Positions 48,872 through 57,952 of a stretch of DNA of 64,000 bases are shown in pieces (position 1 is the first letter of the stretch; every line of letters begins with the position of its first letter). The position numbers were made by a program, and so were the translations under genes. Source of the DNA: Phycisphaerales bacterium AB-hyl4 (GTDB lineage Bacteria; Planctomycetota; Phycisphaerae; Phycisphaerales; Phycisphaeraceae); the NCBI GenBank assembly GCA_041821185.1, contig JBGUBD010000002.1, forward strand, positions 310,001 to 374,000. The letters are read 5' to 3'. The notes below the pieces were generated by a model. That model was not told where the DNA came from. It saw nothing but the letters and a program-made list of their open reading frames with translations, and made no database searches.

Positions 48872-49147
48872 ATGCCGTGTCTGCTTGCGTTGCTTGCCGT
48901 GTTCTTCCCGCGCGTGGTGATCGTGCTGATTTTTGTTTTCAGCCAGTACCTCAATAGCGCCTATGACACAGTGCTCTGGCCGGTGCTTGGGTTCATCTTC
49001 ATGCCGTTTACGACGCTGGCGTATGCGTTTGCCGTCAACAATACGGGTGGCAATGTGGCCGGGGTTTACTTGGCGGTGGTCGTTATTGCCGTGCTGATGG
49101 ATCTGGGGTCATGGAGCGGCGGGGCGACGGCCCGGCGGCGGTGGTGA
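48872..49147 (+). CDS. small membrane protein of unknown function
   Basis: A 91-residue protein with three likely transmembrane helices (VVIVLIFVFSQYLNSA, WPVLGFIFMPFTTLAYAFAV, GVYLAVVVIAVLMDLGSW) and a short basic tail. The segment WPVLGFIFMPFTTLAYA resembles small conserved membrane proteins of unknown role in other phyla. GAGGG lies a suitable distance before the ATG. It is divergent from hpt and ends 15 bases from the convergent phosphoribosyltransferase gene. Confidence 0.72.
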   Translation: MPCLLALLAVFFPRVVIVLIFVFSQYLNSAYDTVLWPVLGFIFMPFTTLAYAFAVNNTGGNVAGVYLAVVVIAVLMDLGSWSGGATARRRW

Positions 49148-49162
49148 CCGAGGAGGCGGCCG

Positions 49163-49852
49163 TCATCGCCGCGTCGGCGAGGCTTTGGGGTCGGCCTGTC
49201 CCACAGCCGGCGCGGCGCGGGCGAGCAACTCCCGCACCTGCTGGTCCGACGTCGGCTCAAAATTCTCATACCACTGCCCGACGCCCGCAAAGTCGTGGGG
49301 CGTCATGACGAACACGACATCGTCCGCCCGGTTCGCCAAGCGGTCGTGCATGTCGGGCGGTGCGACCGGCGCGGCGACCACCACGCAACGCGGATGCTGC
49401 TGTTGTACGGCGTCGACGGCCGCGAGCATCGTCGCCCCCGTCGCCAACCCGTCGTCAATCAGGATGGCGCAGCGGTCACGTACTGTCGGCGGCGGCCGAT
49501 TGCCGCGATAGGTCAGCTCACGCGCTTGCAGAACTTCTCGCTCGCGAGCGGTGACTTGCTCGATCGTGTCGTTGTTGATGCCGATCTGTTCGATCAGCGG
49601 CTGGTTGAGCACGCGTACGCCGCCGGAAGCGATCGCCCCCATGGCCAGTTCTTCATGTCCCGGCACGCCGAGCTTGCGAACCAGCAGCGCGTCCACCGGC
49701 GCGCGCAATGCCTGTGCGACTTCATACCCCACTGGCACGCCGCCGCGCGGCAGGGCGAGCACAATCACGTCCGGCCGAAAGGCGTAACGGGTCAACGACC
49801 GGGCCAAGGCTTGGCCCGCATCGCGACGGTCAAAAAATGGTGGGCGAAACAC
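49163..49852 (-). CDS. phosphoribosyltransferase domain protein
   Basis: The 229-residue protein has the type I PRTase fold. It shows FFDRRDAGQALARSL, VIVLALPRGGVPVGYEVA, a LLVRKLGVPGHEELAMGAIA loop and the PRPP motif AILIDDGLATGATMLAAV. This is the stand-alone PRTase family often annotated near erythromycin-esterase-like genes; its true substrate is not established. A GTG at 49852 is the start; no ATG fits. No partner gene is visible. Confidence 0.85.
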   Translation of the reverse strand: MFRPPFFDRRDAGQALARSLTRYAFRPDVIVLALPRGGVPVGYEVAQALRAPVDALLVRKLGVPGHEELAMGAIASGGVRVLNQPLIEQIGINNDTIEQVTAREREVLQARELTYRGNRPPPTVRDRCAILIDDGLATGATMLAAVDAVQQQHPRCVVVAAPVAPPDMHDRLANRADDVVFVMTPHDFAGVGQWYENFEPTSDQQVRELLARAAPAVGQADPKASPTRR

Positions 49853-49989
49853 GTTTGGCTCACTTTCGTCAAAGACGTTGCCGCAGGCTGGTTGCCTTAT
49901 CTGACGGTAGGCGTGTGATGGGTTGATGGCGATGGGGGCAAATCATGGAGGGGATACGGAGTCCCGTATTTCGCAGGCCGTATTGTCCC

Positions 49990-51372
49990 CTAAGACGCGC
50001 GACGGACGGTGGCGGAACCTTCCGCCTGCTCGAGCGCCCGCATCATGGCGGCGGCCTTGTCGAGCGTTTCCTGGTACTCCGCCGCGGGCTGCGAGTCGGC
50101 GACAATGCCGCCGCCGACGGAGAAATCCACCCGCCCCGAGCGGCTGCGGGCGTCAGTTTCGACCAGGAGCGTGCGGATGGCGATATTGAATCGGGCGGTG
50201 TCGTTGTACAGGTAGCCGATGCTGCCACAGTAGGGGCCGCGGCGGACGGGTTCGAGTTCGTCGATGATCTGCATGGCCCGGACCTTCGGCGCGCCGGTGA
50301 TCGACCCGCCGGGCATGGCGGCGCGGAGCAGGTCGATCGCGTTTTTGTCGGGCTGGAGTCGGCCGATGATGGTGGATACGCCGTGGTGCACCGTGGGGTG
50401 CGTTTCGATCGATCGGGCCTCGACTACCTCCACCGAGCCGTACCGGCACACCCGGCCGAGGTCGTTGCGCAGCAGGTCGACGATCATGTGCAGCTCGGCG
50501 GCGTCTTTCTCGCTGCCGCGCAACTCGTCGGCGGTGGCGCTGACCGGGCGCGTGCCCTTGATCGGCCGAGTGGTGACCTGCCCGCCGGGCCGCACTTCCA
50601 GGAACAATTCGGGAGACGTTGAGACGATGCTCCGCCTTGGCTCGTCCGTGTCAGCGGGCATCAACTCGAGCATTGCTCCGTACCATGCAGGCGAAGCCTC
50701 GGCGAGCGCCTGGAACAGCGCCCTTGGCTCGCCGGTGAACGGTGCGGTGAAGCGTTGGGCGAGGTTGACCTGGAACACATCGCCGGCTGCGATGTACTGC
50801 CGGGCACGTTCGATCATCGACTCGTAGTCGGCTCGGCTCATCACGCTGCGCGGCTGGTCGGCGTGAAAGCCGAGGTCGTCACGCGGCGACAGTGCGGGCA
50901 GGTTCGGCGGTTCGCCGTCGCGCCACGTGCCATGGGCGTGCCACGCCTGCTCCACCGAGTCATATACCAGCCAGCCGCGGCACTGGTGCATCTGCACGAC
51001 CGGCCAGTGGCGGTCGATGCTCGCCTCCGTGGGAAGATTTTCAATGGATCGTGCCAGGTCATAGCCGAGGTGGCCCAGCCAGAGCACGTCCTGCTGCTGT
51101 CGAAGGAGGTTCAGGTCGGCGAAGGGGTCGTCGTGCCAGTCGGCGGTGGGGGCGGCGTCGGGGTTGCCGACCCAGCGGCCGCGCGGCGTGCCGTCTTCCA
51201 GCAGGTCGAAGCGATACGCTCCCGTCGGACTGGCGAGCAGGCTGTAGCGGGCCCAGCGCGGGTGCAGTCGGCCGGAGTGGAGCATGAGCAGCGGCCGGTC
51301 GGCGGGCCATCGCCGCATGGCTTCCAGCGGGTCGAGCTGCCAGGGCAGGCGTAGGCCGTGAGCAAACATCAT
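49990..51372 (-). CDS. pabB: aminodeoxychorismate synthase component I
   Basis: The 460-residue chorismate-utilising enzyme has the PabB-specific TRPIKGTRPVSA motif, where the Lys replaces the Ala of anthranilate synthases. It also has FQVNLAQRFTAP, HMIVDLLRNDLGRV, VHHGVSTIIGRL, GGSITGAPKVRAMQII and GPYCGSIGYL. It aminates chorismate for folate synthesis, using ammonia from a PabA subunit that is not encoded here. The start is one of two adjacent ATG codons (51372, 51369) without a clear ribosome site. A tRNA-Arg gene lies upstream on the same strand. Confidence 0.93.
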   Translation of the reverse strand: MMFAHGLRLPWQLDPLEAMRRWPADRPLLMLHSGRLHPRWARYSLLASPTGAYRFDLLEDGTPRGRWVGNPDAAPTADWHDDPFADLNLLRQQQDVLWLGHLGYDLARSIENLPTEASIDRHWPVVQMHQCRGWLVYDSVEQAWHAHGTWRDGEPPNLPALSPRDDLGFHADQPRSVMSRADYESMIERARQYIAAGDVFQVNLAQRFTAPFTGEPRALFQALAEASPAWYGAMLELMPADTDEPRRSIVSTSPELFLEVRPGGQVTTRPIKGTRPVSATADELRGSEKDAAELHMIVDLLRNDLGRVCRYGSVEVVEARSIETHPTVHHGVSTIIGRLQPDKNAIDLLRAAMPGGSITGAPKVRAMQIIDELEPVRRGPYCGSIGYLYNDTARFNIAIRTLLVETDARSRSGRVDFSVGGGIVADSQPAAEYQETLDKAAAMMRALEQAEGSATVRRAS

Positions 51373-51515
51373 GGGGCATGATAGCCGCTTTGATCGCTGC
51401 TGACCTTGTGCGTGTAATGCTCGTAGGGCTTATGCGTCGAATTGCGGTGCAAGCCAAGCACTGTGGTTAGTTAAATGTTGCAATTGTGAAACCGCGATGT
51501 GGTCCTGAGCCGAAG

Positions 51516-51589
51516 CGTGCACGGGTGGGCTCGAACCACCGACCTGCGGATTAGAAGTCCGCTGCTCTATCCAACTGAGCTACGTGCAC
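51516..51589 (-). tRNA. tRNA-Arg (anticodon TCT)
   Basis: The minus strand gives a complete cloverleaf. The acceptor stem is GTGCACG/CGTGCAC, the D arm GCTC/GAGC, the anticodon stem GCGGA/TCCGC with loop CTTCTAA, and the T arm ends with TTCGAGC in its loop. Positions 34-36 are TCT, reading AGA/AGG arginine codons. The discriminator is G and CCA is not encoded. No terminator hairpin is visible downstream. Confidence 0.95.
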
Positions 51590-51612
51590 AACGCGAAGTT
51601 TCCAATCGCGCC

Positions 51613-51641
51613 ATTATTGCATTGGCTCAGGAGCATGTCGA
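51613..51641 (-). promoter_or_regulatory. predicted tRNA-Arg promoter
   Basis: On the minus strand TCGACA (51641-51636) and AATAAT (51618-51613) are 17 bases apart, 23 bases upstream of the mature tRNA 5' end. Confidence 0.5.
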
Positions 51642-51727
51642 ACGGTGGTCGGGCAGGGTTCCGTGGTCGGTGACGGAACTGAACATTGATTATATAGATG
51701 AAGTCTATAGCCGTTGTGCTCGGCTGC

Positions 51728-52363
51728 TCATCGGCGGTCGTTGGACTGAGTCAGCAGGGAGGGACGTTTGGGTTCGGGGTCGCGGGGTTGTCGCTCGATG
51801 TACTGGGGGTTGAAACGTGGGCGGTTGGCGTCGTCACGGACGTGGATGACGGTGGAGCCGGGCTCGTCGTGGGCGATTGGCCGACGACGAGCGTCGACAG
51901 TCTGCGGAAGACCGGTGAGCTGTGTGCCGTTTAGATCGTTATAGAGGCGGATGGTGGCTCGCTGACTGATCTGAGCCGGCACACGGGCGCGGAAGACGCC
52001 AAGGTTAGCGTTGTACCACAGGCCGGCCTGGGCCGGGTGGGTGAGCACGGGGTCCGGGGGGTGGCTTGCCATGTCGTCCGGGGGGGCGATGTCCATCCAG
52101 GGGTGTGGTGGAGGGGCGATGGCGTTGCGTGGGAGCCCACTGCTGAACCATGTTGGCTCGACAATGCGCGGGAAGCCGAGGTCGCTTTGCGCCACTCGGC
52201 CAAGCGATCGCTGGTAGAGCACCTGCTCGTGAAGTTGGTTAAGCGATCGATGGACGGTCTGCCGGTCCAGGGTCTGCTGTTCCTGGTAGCGATGGTTCCA
52301 GATCAGGCCGCCGAGCAGGGCGGTGAGCATCAGAGCGATAAGCGTGTCGATAAGCAGGCGCAT
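51728..52363 (-). CDS. hypothetical protein with N-terminal membrane helix
   Basis: A 211-residue protein with one N-terminal transmembrane helix (LIDTLIALMLTALLGGLIW) followed by an extracytoplasmic, Pro-rich domain with PTWFSSGLPRNAIAPP and GLWYNANLGVFRARVP. The single N-terminal helix followed by a helical spine recalls pseudopilin-like proteins, but the prepilin cleavage motif is not clear. The C-terminal 60 residues are basic and low complexity. I do not recognise a family. The minus-strand start has no strong ribosome site. Confidence 0.6.
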   Translation of the reverse strand: MRLLIDTLIALMLTALLGGLIWNHRYQEQQTLDRQTVHRSLNQLHEQVLYQRSLGRVAQSDLGFPRIVEPTWFSSGLPRNAIAPPPHPWMDIAPPDDMASHPPDPVLTHPAQAGLWYNANLGVFRARVPAQISQRATIRLYNDLNGTQLTGLPQTVDARRRPIAHDEPGSTVIHVRDDANRPRFNPQYIERQPRDPEPKRPSLLTQSNDRR

Positions 52364-52834
52364 GGGCGGACTCCCGCGACGTTCGTGGATTCGGGGCGTT
52401 ATTGTCTATCTTCGGCGGTCGGCTGAGGGATATTAAGTTGGATATGCGGGGAAATATCGGAAGTTGTGGTTGAGGTGTGGGGGTGTAGGAGCGTTGACGA
52501 TTGTCCGTTCTGCAACGACTGAAGCAGCTTGATCGCGGGGCTTGGCCAAGCGTCAGCGTAGAGCGAGCTGAGGCTGGTTCAGCACGGGTTATGAGGCGAG
52601 CGATGGGCTGGCGATGTCAGCAGCGTGGGGTGCTGACGAGCGAGTTTCGGCAAGCATTGTGCGCGTTGTGCCGATTATGTCGATAAGCAGTTGTTGCATG
52701 GTCTGGATGGTGTCGGCGTCGGGTGAAAAGGGTGAAACGCGGCTCATGGTCAGTCGATAGTTTTACTTCAGAGGCCGGGGCGAATTTTGTGCGTGGGGTG
52801 GGAGGTCGATTTGTTTTTAAGTGGACAGCAAGCA
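52364..52834. other. 471-base divergent intergenic region, nothing recognised
   Basis: This gap separates the minus-strand hypothetical gene from the plus-strand HDOD-GGDEF gene and should hold both promoters. I see no clear -10/-35 pair, repeat, terminator or credible coding frame. Confidence 0.35.
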
Positions 52835-54451
52835 ATGCCGAGCAAAGCGGACAGTTCGGGCCCGGGCCTGGAGGTTTCGGCGAAGCGAGAGGCGACGCTC
52901 CGGCAGGTCGGTTTCATGCCAGTGAATCCGGGACCGTTGCTGTCGGTGTTGCGTGCATCGCCGAGCGATCCGGACTCGGTGGTCAGCGCGTTGGGGCGGT
53001 GTCCGGCACTCAGTGCGCGGCTGTTGAGTGTGACGAACTCGGCGGCGTTCGGGGTGACGCGTGAGATAGACAATGTTCGTCGTGCGGTGCTTCATCTTGG
53101 TGCGAATCGGGCGCGGTCGATTGCGCTGGCGTTCGGGTTGCGGGCGCTGCATGAAGGCATCGGGCTCGACGAGCCGTGGATGAGCCAACTGTGGATCGCG
53201 TCGCTGCGGAAGGCGGCGGTAGCGGAGCTGGCGTGCGAGTTGATCGATCCCAGCCGAAGTGAGAACGCCTTTTGCCTGGCGTTGATTCAGGATCTCGGCC
53301 TGCCGTTGCTGGTGGGGCTGGACCCGGGGCATTACGAACGTGTGATTGCGGCAGAGCGGCAGGGGCAGTGGTGTGCGATGGAGCGGGAGCGGTTCGGCAT
53401 TGATCACATCGAGTTGAGCATGCGTCTGCTGCGGTCGTGGGATGCGGGGACGGAGCTGCGGCAGGCGGTTTATCGCCATCACGAACCCCCGCAATTGCCT
53501 GACGTGGAACGCAAGCGGCTCAGTGCCGTGCTGGACCGTCGCGCGGCGATGCGGATTCCGCTGTATCTGGCGAGCATGATGCCGCACTTTGACGAGGACC
53601 TTTCACCCGAGCAGCAGGAGTGGCTTGTTGCGTTGCACGCAACGTTTCTCGCGCCGACCTATGCGACGCCGGATGTGTTTTTCCAGGCGGCGGTGGATCG
53701 TGCGGAGCCCTTGCATGCTCAACATGGTGAGGCCATGCCTCGTCGTGCGCAGTTGACCCGCGAACTGGTGGAGGCGGTAACCACAGACACGATGGGCATG
53801 GTCACGCAGTTGAGTCGGCTGGAAGTGGCGGTCGGCCGGCAGCGCGAAGACCTGGATAACCTGCGTTTTCAGGCGTTCACCGATCCGCTGACGAAGCTGC
53901 TGAATCGGCGCGGGTTCATGCACTTGGCAGAGCGTCGGCTGGAGGTCGCCGGTGCGCAAGGGCTCAGCGCCTGCCTGATGATGTTGGACATGGATAATTT
54001 CAAGCCGGTGAATGACCGCTTCGGCCACGAAGCTGGCGACCGGATGCTGCGCGGTGTGGCCAAGTTGCTGCGACGAAGCCTGGACCGCAACGACCTGATT
54101 GCACGCATCGGCGGTGACGAGTTCGTCGTGCTGCTGTGCAGCCTGGACGAGGCGCAGGCCCGCGAAGTGGTTGAGCGGGTGACAAGCGTTTGCCTCGATC
54201 GACGGATCAAGGTCGTTCGCGAGCCCGAAGGCGAGGCCATGGTGCGGTTCAGCCTTGGGGCGGCGTACGCGGACCGGGTCAGCTCGACGCTCGGGTTGGA
54301 GCAGTTGCTTCAGGCGGCGGACGAAGCGATGTACCAGCGCAAACGCGAAGGCAAACATGGGGTGGTCTTCCGCAGCCTGGCGCCGATTCAAACGACAGAG
54401 ATGATCGGCGAATCGTGTCCGCTGGACATGACGGCCATCGAGCCGGCATGA
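52835..54451 (+). CDS. HDOD-GGDEF protein (predicted diguanylate cyclase)
   Basis: The 538-residue protein begins with an HDOD domain (about residues 25-240) containing ALGRCPALSARLLSVTNSAAF and ILDLG-like LIQDLGLPLLVGL, then VYRHHEPPQ. A coiled-coil linker of about 60 residues leads to a GGDEF domain (about 365-520). Its start is FTDPLTKLLNRRGFM, and the intact active site is IARIGGDEFVVLL, with MLDMDNFKPVNDRFGH for metal and base. It should make cyclic di-GMP. I see no RxxD inhibitory site in the five residues before GGDEF. The ATG at 52835 is preferred over 52787, without strong evidence. Confidence 0.88.
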   Translation: MPSKADSSGPGLEVSAKREATLRQVGFMPVNPGPLLSVLRASPSDPDSVVSALGRCPALSARLLSVTNSAAFGVTREIDNVRRAVLHLGANRARSIALAFGLRALHEGIGLDEPWMSQLWIASLRKAAVAELACELIDPSRSENAFCLALIQDLGLPLLVGLDPGHYERVIAAERQGQWCAMERERFGIDHIELSMRLLRSWDAGTELRQAVYRHHEPPQLPDVERKRLSAVLDRRAAMRIPLYLASMMPHFDEDLSPEQQEWLVALHATFLAPTYATPDVFFQAAVDRAEPLHAQHGEAMPRRAQLTRELVEAVTTDTMGMVTQLSRLEVAVGRQREDLDNLRFQAFTDPLTKLLNRRGFMHLAERRLEVAGAQGLSACLMMLDMDNFKPVNDRFGHEAGDRMLRGVAKLLRRSLDRNDLIARIGGDEFVVLLCSLDEAQAREVVERVTSVCLDRRIKVVREPEGEAMVRFSLGAAYADRVSSTLGLEQLLQAADEAMYQRKREGKHGVVFRSLAPIQTTEMIGESCPLDMTAIEPA

Positions 54452-54571
54452 CGCCCTGCGATGAGGGGGAAGTAAGGTCCGCCAGGCGGCGATCTCATGT
54501 GAACGCGAGAGCGGAACCTACTCCTCTTGAGGCATTTTCAACAACCCCGGTATCCCGCAGAGTTAACTTGG

Positions 54572-56968
54572 TCAGGAGGCGTTGTTCTGTTCGTCTTCGT
54601 CTTCGTCGCGCGCGTCGGCCGCGTCGCGAAGGGCCTCGGCGAAAGTGCGAATCGTCGTGTCGTCATGGCGTAAGGCGGCGTTGAGCGCGGATGACGCGCT
54701 GCCGTCGAGGTGGGTGGCCATGAATGTAAGGCGGACGATCGAGTCATCGCTGCGCTCAGCGGCGTCGAGGATGCGGCGGAACAGATCGCGACTACGATCG
54801 CTGCGGGTGAGCATGCGTACGGCCCACGCCTGCTGCATCGTATCCCATTCAGCGAACTGCTCGTTAATCGGCTCGGCGATGCGTCTGCGGACGGCCCGCG
54901 TGTCCAACTCATCGGGCAGGTGGTCGATACTGCGCAGCAGTCGAGCCAGGGCACGCATGCGGGTGACGGGTTGTTCGCTGTCGAGTTCTTCGAGCCACTG
55001 ATTGATACGTTCTTCGTTGATGGGCGTCCCGCGGGCGGTGATGGCGCGAACGGAGTCGACGCTGCCGACGGGTTCGGCAGTGACCCCGCCGGTGCGGGTG
55101 GGGCGTGGGCCGAGCACGCCGAGCACATTGATGGCGAGTGTGCGTGCGGGGTTGGCTTGCATGAACTGGCCGAGTTGTGAGCGATCGAGCCGAACGGTGA
55201 TTCGCATGGTTTCGCCGGGCTCGAGTGTGAGGCGTCGGCGGACGTCGACGATGATGGGTTGGGGCCGCGCCAGCGGTTGGCCGCCTGCGCTTGGGGCAGG
55301 TGAGAGCAGGGCGCGTTCGGGAACGCCGCGACCGGTGCGGACGGGCATGGACATACGGCTGGTGTTGCGCAATTCGATGGTGGCGTATAGTGGCTGGAGG
55401 TAGTCGACGCTCTCCGGCGAGACGCGCAGGTACATGCTCGTCCACGGCGAGGTATTGAGAGCCGGGCGCCACAGCTGGAGGGGGCCTCGGTCGATGTCGT
55501 TGTCGATGGATCGGCCGGCACGTGTGCGAGGGACTGCCTGGTCGTTTGCGAGCAGTTGCCGAGCGGCGAGCAGGCCGGCGAGCCCGCCGCCGTCGCGGTG
55601 GAGGACGGCTTGAAGGGCTTGGGTATGTTCGCTTGAGCCGACGTCGAGCAGGCAGGTGAGGCCGAGCGCTGCGAGCGGATCATCGTCAGCGATGAGCTCG
55701 AGTTGCTCGGCGGCTTCGTCGGGTTCGTCGCGTTGCAGGTGCATCCAGCCGCGGGCGCGGCGGACCAGCGGCTCGTCCTCGGGCAGCTCTGCCAGCAAGT
55801 CAGGCAATTCATCGAGTTGCTGATTGAAGACGGCGGCTGTCCAGGCGAGCATGACGTTGCGGCCGATGTCGGGGGCCGGGGCGTCAGGGCCGTCGAGCCA
55901 GTCGGGCAGTTCATCCTGGTCGAAGGAGGAGTTGATCAGCCTGCGGATGCGGGCAAAGCTGCGCTCGGCGGGCTCGGGCTGGTCACCGAGCATGGCGAGG
56001 CGGAGTATTTCGAGGCTGAGGCGGATGTCGGGATAGGCTTCGGGGTCGATACCGCGCGGTTGCTGGTCGTCGGCGTCATTGGCGTTCTGCTGAGTGGGGG
56101 CGAGTTGATTGAGCAGTTGGCGCGCGCTGTCGGCGTCGCCGCTGGCAGCGAGGGCAATGACCCAGTGTGCGTAGACGTCGATCGGCAAGGGGCCGCCGAC
56201 GAGGATGGCGGCGGTGTCGAACTGCTGGGCGGCGGTGTCGTAGACGGCCTGGGTGGTGAGCCAACGCGCGAGGCGCAGGCGCGCCATCGGGTCAGCCGGG
56301 CTGGCTTTGACCATGTTGATCAGGGCGTCGCCACGCTCGGCGGGCGAGCTGTCGTTTCGCTGAGTGCGGGCGTAGGCGAGCTCGGCGGCATCGGCATTGG
56401 CTGAGTCAAGTCCGAGGGCCTCGTCGAGCCAACGACGGAGGCGATCGTCGTCGCCGAGCTCATGCGCGGCGAGGGCGGCGTGCGTGGCCAGCCGCGACCG
56501 CAGTGGAGCGGAGAGCCGTTGTGTGGAGCTGGCTTGGAGAATGGCTTCGAGGCGGGCGAGGCGTTCGTCGAGGGTCTGCTGCTCGCCGAGGCCTTCAAGC
56601 AGGCGTTCGAGCTGGGCGACGTCGTCCGTTGGCTCGAGGCGGATGTACTGGCGCATGGCGGCGCGGTAGGCGTCGCGGTCCTCCATGCGGTCGGCGAGCT
56701 CGGCTCGCAAACGCCAGAGCTCGGCCTCGTCTTCGCGCAACGCAAGGGCCTGATCGATGAGAATCTGCGCCTGGCGAAGCTGATCGGGTCGGGGCGATTC
56801 GTCGCTGGCGAGCGCGCTGTACATCATCATGACGAACTGGTCGGCCATGAGTGCGTCAGCGTCACGCTCCGCGTTATCTGCCATCGCGCGGGTGTGGCCG
56901 AGGGCGATGGTCAGCGACAGAATCGCCAGCCATGTGAACGAATTGGTGAGGTGTAAATGGCGGGGCAT
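54572..56968 (-). CDS. large secreted TPR-like repeat protein of unknown function
   Basis: The 798-residue protein has a signal peptide (FTWLAILSLTIALGHTRAMA). Several hundred residues of helical repeats follow (LIDQALALREDEAELWRLRA; EAILQASSTQRLSAPLRSRL), consistent with TPR-like repeats. An Ig-like segment near residue 530 comes next (LYATIELRNTSRMSMPVRTG, LEPGETMRITVRLDRSQL). The C-terminal region resembles HEAT repeats. It is probably periplasmic and a scaffold for protein contacts. I do not recognise a specific family. GGAG precedes the ATG. The gene converges on the HDOD-GGDEF gene with a 120-base gap. Confidence 0.72.
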   Translation of the reverse strand: MPRHLHLTNSFTWLAILSLTIALGHTRAMADNAERDADALMADQFVMMMYSALASDESPRPDQLRQAQILIDQALALREDEAELWRLRAELADRMEDRDAYRAAMRQYIRLEPTDDVAQLERLLEGLGEQQTLDERLARLEAILQASSTQRLSAPLRSRLATHAALAAHELGDDDRLRRWLDEALGLDSANADAAELAYARTQRNDSSPAERGDALINMVKASPADPMARLRLARWLTTQAVYDTAAQQFDTAAILVGGPLPIDVYAHWVIALAASGDADSARQLLNQLAPTQQNANDADDQQPRGIDPEAYPDIRLSLEILRLAMLGDQPEPAERSFARIRRLINSSFDQDELPDWLDGPDAPAPDIGRNVMLAWTAAVFNQQLDELPDLLAELPEDEPLVRRARGWMHLQRDEPDEAAEQLELIADDDPLAALGLTCLLDVGSSEHTQALQAVLHRDGGGLAGLLAARQLLANDQAVPRTRAGRSIDNDIDRGPLQLWRPALNTSPWTSMYLRVSPESVDYLQPLYATIELRNTSRMSMPVRTGRGVPERALLSPAPSAGGQPLARPQPIIVDVRRRLTLEPGETMRITVRLDRSQLGQFMQANPARTLAINVLGVLGPRPTRTGGVTAEPVGSVDSVRAITARGTPINEERINQWLEELDSEQPVTRMRALARLLRSIDHLPDELDTRAVRRRIAEPINEQFAEWDTMQQAWAVRMLTRSDRSRDLFRRILDAAERSDDSIVRLTFMATHLDGSASSALNAALRHDDTTIRTFAEALRDAADARDEDEDEQNNAS

Positions 56969-57024
56969 GGGCGGCTCCGGTCTGCCGTGTGGCGGTGCGG
57001 GGGCGGTCGGATCTTACGGCCCGA

Positions 57025-57858
57025 TCATCGTACGACACTCGGCAGGCCGGTGGCGAGCTGACGGGTGAACGAAGCGACTGCGTCGACGACGGCGGTGGAG
57101 CCCTTGTCGCGGTTGGCGGCGACTTGTCGCACGATGGCCGAGCCGACGATGGCAGCGTCGGCGACGGCGACAACCTCACGCACCTGGTCGGCGGTGGAGA
57201 TGCCGAAGCCGACGGCGATGGGCAGCTCGGTCGCTTCACGCAGGCGGGCGATGCGTCGCGGCAGCTCAACGGGCAGCTCGCTCCGCTCCCCGGTGATGCC
57301 GGCACGCGAGAGCATGTAGATAAACCCGCTGCAGCTCTGAGCGATTCGGCGGGCACGCTCGATCGGCGTGGTGGGGGCGATGAGCATGCTGAGAATCATG
57401 TCCGCGTCGCGAGCGGCCTCCACCGCGGGCGGCGCTTCTTCAAGCGGCAGGTCGGGGAAGATGAACCCGTCGAAGCCAGCCGACTTCGCTTCATTGATGA
57501 AACGCTTAAGGCCCAGCCGGTGCACGATGGAGTAGCTGACCATGGCGACGATGCCCAGGTCGACTTTGTCGCGCACAGCGGCGACCTGTTCAAAGACATC
57601 GTGCACACGGACGCCTTTGCCCAGCGCGTGCGCCATGGACGCTTCGATCACCGGGCCGTCGGCGATCGGGTCGGAAAAGGGAATGCCAAGCTCGACGATA
57701 CTCGCGCCGGCTTGTTCAAGCGCGGACAGCAGTGCCGCGGTGGTGGGCAGGTCGGGATCGCCGGCGGTGATGAATGGCATCAACGCCTTGCCCGCGCCGG
57801 CTGCACCAGAGTCGACGGTGGCTCGCAGGTCGTGAAAGATGCGGTCGATTCGGTTCAT
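57025..57858 (-). CDS. trpA: tryptophan synthase subunit alpha
   Basis: The 277-residue TIM-barrel protein carries LMPFITAGDPDLPTT, the catalytic Glu in VELGIPFSDPIADGPVI (which also provides the catalytic Asp), FIFPDLPLEEAP, GFIYMLSRAGITGER and the phosphate-binding AVGFGIST and DAAIVGSAIV. It cleaves indole-3-glycerol phosphate and passes indole to TrpB. Neither trpB nor other trp genes is adjacent. The ATG at 57858 is used because the longer open frame above it overlaps the lipoprotein gene on the same strand. The 5' neighbour ends 94 bases away. Confidence 0.95.
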   Translation of the reverse strand: MNRIDRIFHDLRATVDSGAAGAGKALMPFITAGDPDLPTTAALLSALEQAGASIVELGIPFSDPIADGPVIEASMAHALGKGVRVHDVFEQVAAVRDKVDLGIVAMVSYSIVHRLGLKRFINEAKSAGFDGFIFPDLPLEEAPPAVEAARDADMILSMLIAPTTPIERARRIAQSCSGFIYMLSRAGITGERSELPVELPRRIARLREATELPIAVGFGISTADQVREVVAVADAAIVGSAIVRQVAANRDKGSTAVVDAVASFTRQLATGLPSVVR

Positions 57859-57952
57859 CGCACCAGCATAGACGGCCCCCGCAATCGCGGCAACGCGGCG
57901 GCGCGTTGAAGAGCGTTCTTGCGGAGTCGGTGATGAATGGCCGCAATCGGGC